Assembly: GCA_903831925.1 (NCBI GenBank)
Contig: CAIKZV010000271.1
Span: 1-8,494, forward strand
Length of the DNA stretch: 8,494 nt
DNA from: an uncultured Burkholderiales bacterium
GTDB taxonomy: Bacteria > Pseudomonadota > Gammaproteobacteria > Burkholderiales > Burkholderiaceae_E
Reading direction: 5' to 3'
Each line of letters begins with the position of its first letter. The first letter of the stretch is position 1. Shown piece after piece: positions 6,323-8,494 of this stretch. The notes below the pieces were generated by a model, which saw nothing but the letters and a program-made list of their open reading frames with translations, made no database searches and was not told where the DNA came from. Both the position numbers and the translations under genes were made by a program.

Positions 6323-6328
6323 TATACT
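6323..6328 (+). promoter_or_regulatory. Candidate -10 box upstream of the acyl-CoA synthetase
   Basis: TATACT matches five of six bases of the sigma-70 -10 consensus and sits in an otherwise GC-rich gap. No recognisable -35 box lies 16-18 bp upstream, so an activator would be needed or the match is chance. A start near 6335 would give a leader of roughly 140 nt. The rest of the 6249-6473 gap holds the hairpin listed separately and a direct repeat TGGCAC (6338-6343 and 6353-6358). Confidence 0.3.
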
Positions 6329-6461
6329 CGCTCGGCTTGGCACCGCACTGCATGGCACAGCATTACAGCGCTTGAACCTCATCGCCTTGTGCAGCGCGAT
6401 TTGCCTTCAAACGCATCACCATAACAAGATCTGCGCCGATTCCTGATCGACGCGCAGCCAT

Positions 6462-6467
6462 GGAGAG
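6462..6467 (+). promoter_or_regulatory. Shine-Dalgarno site of the acyl-CoA synthetase
   Basis: GGAGAG ends 6 nt before ATG 6474. This favours that start over the in-frame ATG at 6480, two codons later. Confidence 0.65.
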
Positions 6468-6473
6468 ACCGTC

Positions 6474-8024
6474 ATGAAGATGAACATCGGACAAGTGTTG
6501 AGCCGTCGGGCCATCGTGAGCCCTGCGCTTGAAGCCATCGTCGAGCCGAGCGTTGCCGGTCGGCGCCTGAGTTTTCGAGAGCTGAACGGTCGATGCAATC
6601 AGGTGGCGCATGCGCTTCGAGCCTCGGGCGTCAGGCCCGGCGATCGCGTGGCACTGCTGCTGATGAACGGTGCCGAGTTCATCGAATCCTTTTTCGCGGT
6701 GGCCAAGGTCGGCGCGGTGAATGTGCCGCTCAACTGGCGGCTGGTGGCCGATGAGCTCGAGTTCATTCTCAAGGACTCGGGCGCGACCGTGCTGATCTAC
6801 TCCGAGAACTTCGCGCCGGTGGTCGCCGAATTGCAGCGCCGCGGCACCAAGACCGATCTGCGGACCTTCGTGCAGGCGGGCGGCACCCCGAGCGCATTCG
6901 CGGTCGATTATCAGGACTGGATGGGCTCGCGTCCGACGCAAGAGCCCGAGATCGAGGGCTTTGACGACGATCTGCTTTTCATCATGTACACCTCGGGCAC
7001 CACCGGCTTGCCCAAAGGCGTGATGCACAGTCACCGCACGGTGATGTGGTCGGCCATCAACGTCACCTCCAGCGCCGACTTTCACTACAAGGACCGCTTC
7101 CTGACCGCATTGCCGCTCTTTCACGTCGGTGCGCTGATGCCGTCGCTGTCGTGTGTGTATGTGGGCAGTACGCAGGTCATCCTGAAAGCCTTCGATCCGA
7201 AACTCGCCTGGGATCTGATCACCGACGAGAAGATCACCACCACGCTGCTCGTGCCGGCGATGCTGCAGTTCATGCAGGCGACCTTCGACAAGTCTGTCCA
7301 TGATGCACGCCTGTTGCGCTGGGTGCTGACTGGGGCTGCGCCGGTGCCGGTGGTGCTGATCGAGGCCTACGCAAAAATGGGGGTCGAGGTGCTGCAGGTC
7401 TACGGACTGACCGAGAGCTGTGGCCCGGGTTGCCTGATCATGGGCGAGGACGCGCTGACACGGGCCGGTTCAACCGGTCGGGGTTATTTCTATACCGATG
7501 TGCGGGTGGTTGGTGCCGAGGGGCAGGATTGCGCGCCGGGTGAGGCGGGCGAGATCCTGCTGCGAGGCCCGCACAATATGGTCGGCTACTGGAACCGGCC
7601 GGATGCCACCGCGCAGGTGATGCGCGACGGCTGGCTGCACACCGGCGACGTCGGCACGATGGATGAAGACGGTTTTGTCACCATCCGCGACCGGATGAAA
7701 GACATGCTGATTTCGGGCGGTGAAAACATCTACCCGGCCGAAGTCGAGAACATGCTGCTTGGTCATCCCGCGCTTGCGGATGCGGCGGTGATCGGATTGC
7801 CTTCAGCCAAGTGGGGCGAAGTGCCGCTCGCGGTGGTGGTGCCGAAAAAGGGCGAGTCGCTCACTGATGCCGAACTGCTTGCCTGGTGCAAGGGTCGACT
7901 GGCCGGCTTCAAACTGCCGAAAGCGGCGGTGATCGTGGCGGAAATCCCGCGTAACCCAAGCGGCAAGATCCTCAAGCGGATCTTGCGCGATCAGTTCGCA
8001 GACTCGGTGCGCGCCCCTGAATAG
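6474..8024 (+). CDS. Acyl-CoA synthetase (AMP-forming), FadD13-like
   Basis: This 516-residue ANL-superfamily enzyme activates a carboxylic acid through an acyl-adenylate and transfers it to CoA. The core motifs are intact: P-loop YTSGTTGLPKG (172-182), YGLTES (310-315) closing the adenine pocket, GWLHTGDVG (386-394) with the ribose-binding Asp392, the hinge and A8 segment DRMKDMLISGGENIYPAEVE (from 407), and PRNPSGKILKR (492-502) with catalytic Lys498. From memory, similarity to mycobacterial FadD13 covers the whole length, including the N-terminal NIG...VSP, the FIMYTSGTTG block and the segment TESCGPGCLIMGEDALTRAGSTGR, so a long-chain fatty acid substrate is plausible but unproven. It has no signal peptide or membrane segment. 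It lies 225 bp after the small basic gene, with its own possible promoter, and converges with the partial MFS gene. No beta-oxidation genes are visible to narrow the substrate. Confidence 0.93.
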   Translation: MKMNIGQVLSRRAIVSPALEAIVEPSVAGRRLSFRELNGRCNQVAHALRASGVRPGDRVALLLMNGAEFIESFFAVAKVGAVNVPLNWRLVADELEFILKDSGATVLIYSENFAPVVAELQRRGTKTDLRTFVQAGGTPSAFAVDYQDWMGSRPTQEPEIEGFDDDLLFIMYTSGTTGLPKGVMHSHRTVMWSAINVTSSADFHYKDRFLTALPLFHVGALMPSLSCVYVGSTQVILKAFDPKLAWDLITDEKITTTLLVPAMLQFMQATFDKSVHDARLLRWVLTGAAPVPVVLIEAYAKMGVEVLQVYGLTESCGPGCLIMGEDALTRAGSTGRGYFYTDVRVVGAEGQDCAPGEAGEILLRGPHNMVGYWNRPDATAQVMRDGWLHTGDVGTMDEDGFVTIRDRMKDMLISGGENIYPAEVENMLLGHPALADAAVIGLPSAKWGEVPLAVVVPKKGESLTDAELLAWCKGRLAGFKLPKAAVIVAEIPRNPSGKILKRILRDQFADSVRAPE

Positions 8025-8057
8025 CTGGTTTGCATCCCGGGGAAAGCACGAGGGGTA

Positions 8058-8494
8058 TCAGGTCTTTTCATAGCGGGCGATCCAGACCGTGCTCAGTGCA
8101 AAGAGCAGGCTGGCAAGGGCCAGCGACAGGGTGACCGCGTCCCATCCTGCCCACTGCAGCGTGCCCAGCGTTCGGACCAGCAATGGTCCGATGATCTGGC
8201 CCAGGGCAAGTGCGGCGGTCATTCGAGCCAGCAGCGGCGTGGGATTGCCCGGCACACGCTTGCGCGCAAGCATCATCGCAGCCGAAGCCGCCGCCGTCAT
8301 CGAGCAGCCCATCAGCACACCCGACACGGCGAGCGCCCAGAGCGATTGAGTGAAGATCGGCAAGGCGGTGCCCAGGCCCATCAATCCTTGAGAAATCGAC
8401 CAGATGCGGTTCGCTTGTCCCCTGCCAAGCCAGCGGGTCGACACGATGCCCGACAGCGCTGCAGCAGCCCCGAAGATCGGCCAGACCATGCCGA
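8058..8494 (-). CDS. MFS transporter of the YbfB/YjiJ type (N-terminal part outside the window)
   Basis: Only the C-terminal 144 residues are visible; the frame is open at the right edge, and the Met at 8489 is internal. The fragment is strongly hydrophobic with four to five membrane segments, consistent with the second half of a 12-TM major facilitator protein. GVLMGCSMTAAASAAMMLAR, then a loop with PGNPTPLLARMTAALALGQIIGPLL, matches the pattern of the YbfB/YjiJ (MFS_4) family as I remember it, in which an Arg/Pro-rich loop precedes a TAxxAxGQxxGP helix. It ends with IARYEKT. The substrate is unknown. It converges with the acyl-CoA synthetase gene with a 33-nt gap, and no clear bidirectional terminator lies between them. 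Confidence 0.82.
   Translation of the reverse strand, partial: GMVWPIFGAAAALSGIVSTRWLGRGQANRIWSISQGLMGLGTALPIFTQSLWALAVSGVLMGCSMTAAASAAMMLARKRVPGNPTPLLARMTAALALGQIIGPLLVRTLGTLQWAGWDAVTLSLALASLLFALSTVWIARYEKT

Noticed and set aside
6338..6351. Sigma-54-like promoter (TTGGCAC...TGC) before the acyl-CoA synthetase
   Set aside because: The GG and GC elements are separated by 9 bp instead of the required 10, so the spacing is wrong.
6363..7301. 312-residue open frame antisense to the acyl-CoA synthetase
   Set aside because: A shadow of the real gene: His/Arg/Gly-rich composition, no recognisable domain and no ribosome binding site.
8025..8057. Bidirectional terminator between the convergent acyl-CoA synthetase and MFS genes
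   Set aside because: Only a 5-bp stem with a wobble pair (ATCCC at 8034 with GGGGT at 8052) and a 13-nt loop; too weak to call.
1..8494. Mobile element, CRISPR array, tRNA or toxin-antitoxin signature
   Set aside because: Scanned both strands by eye: no transposase or integrase motifs, no regularly spaced repeats, no tRNA cloverleaf, no paired small toxin and antitoxin genes.

Overview
This is a GC-rich, densely coded stretch of bacterial chromosome. It is most likely from a Gram-negative proteobacterium, and a betaproteobacterium is my best guess. The grounds are inferential: a glutathione-dependent formaldehyde dehydrogenase, a lipobox lipoprotein with an outer-membrane-type sorting residue, a CHASE3/HAMP chemoreceptor of a kind common in that class, and short gaps with good Shine-Dalgarno sites. 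I see no RNA genes, insertion sequences, CRISPR arrays, attachment sites or integrases, and no gene with clearly foreign composition.

Layout. Positions 1-1501 (minus): a methyl-accepting chemotaxis protein that runs off the left edge and lacks only its C-terminal tail. Positions 1502-1627: a gap with inverted repeats but no clear promoter or terminator. Positions 1628-3857 (minus): a compact three-gene unit read from right to left, made of an MFS transporter, a small DUF1499 lipoprotein and a DUF427 protein, the last two overlapping by ATGA. Positions 3858-3936: a 79-bp divergent intergenic region. Positions 3937-6248 (plus): nitronate monooxygenase, then class III alcohol dehydrogenase / S-(hydroxymethyl)glutathione dehydrogenase (frmA/adhC type, TTG start), then a 48-residue lysine-rich small protein with a strong ribosome binding site. 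Positions 6249-6473: a leader or intergenic region with a strong GC hairpin just after the small gene and a TATACT -10-like box. Positions 6474-8024 (plus): an acyl-CoA synthetase resembling FadD13. Positions 8058-8494 (minus, convergent): the C-terminal part of a second MFS protein of the YbfB/YjiJ type, cut by the right edge.

How the genes may work together. Nitronate monooxygenase turns alkyl nitronates into an aldehyde or ketone plus nitrite. The class III dehydrogenase oxidises the glutathione adduct of formaldehyde and, in characterised members, also reduces S-nitrosoglutathione. Their tandem arrangement suggests a small nitro-compound/aldehyde/nitrosative-stress unit, but this is inference from adjacency. 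The small basic protein sits where an S-formylglutathione hydrolase gene might be expected, and is the least explained element. The MFS-lipoprotein-DUF427 unit is probably co-transcribed but has no assignable function. The acyl-CoA synthetase is probably expressed separately and points to fatty acid or related carboxylate metabolism. Overall the window looks like ordinary chromosomal housekeeping and accessory metabolism. I found no convincing new multi-gene system; the small basic protein and the conserved-unknown operon are the best leads.
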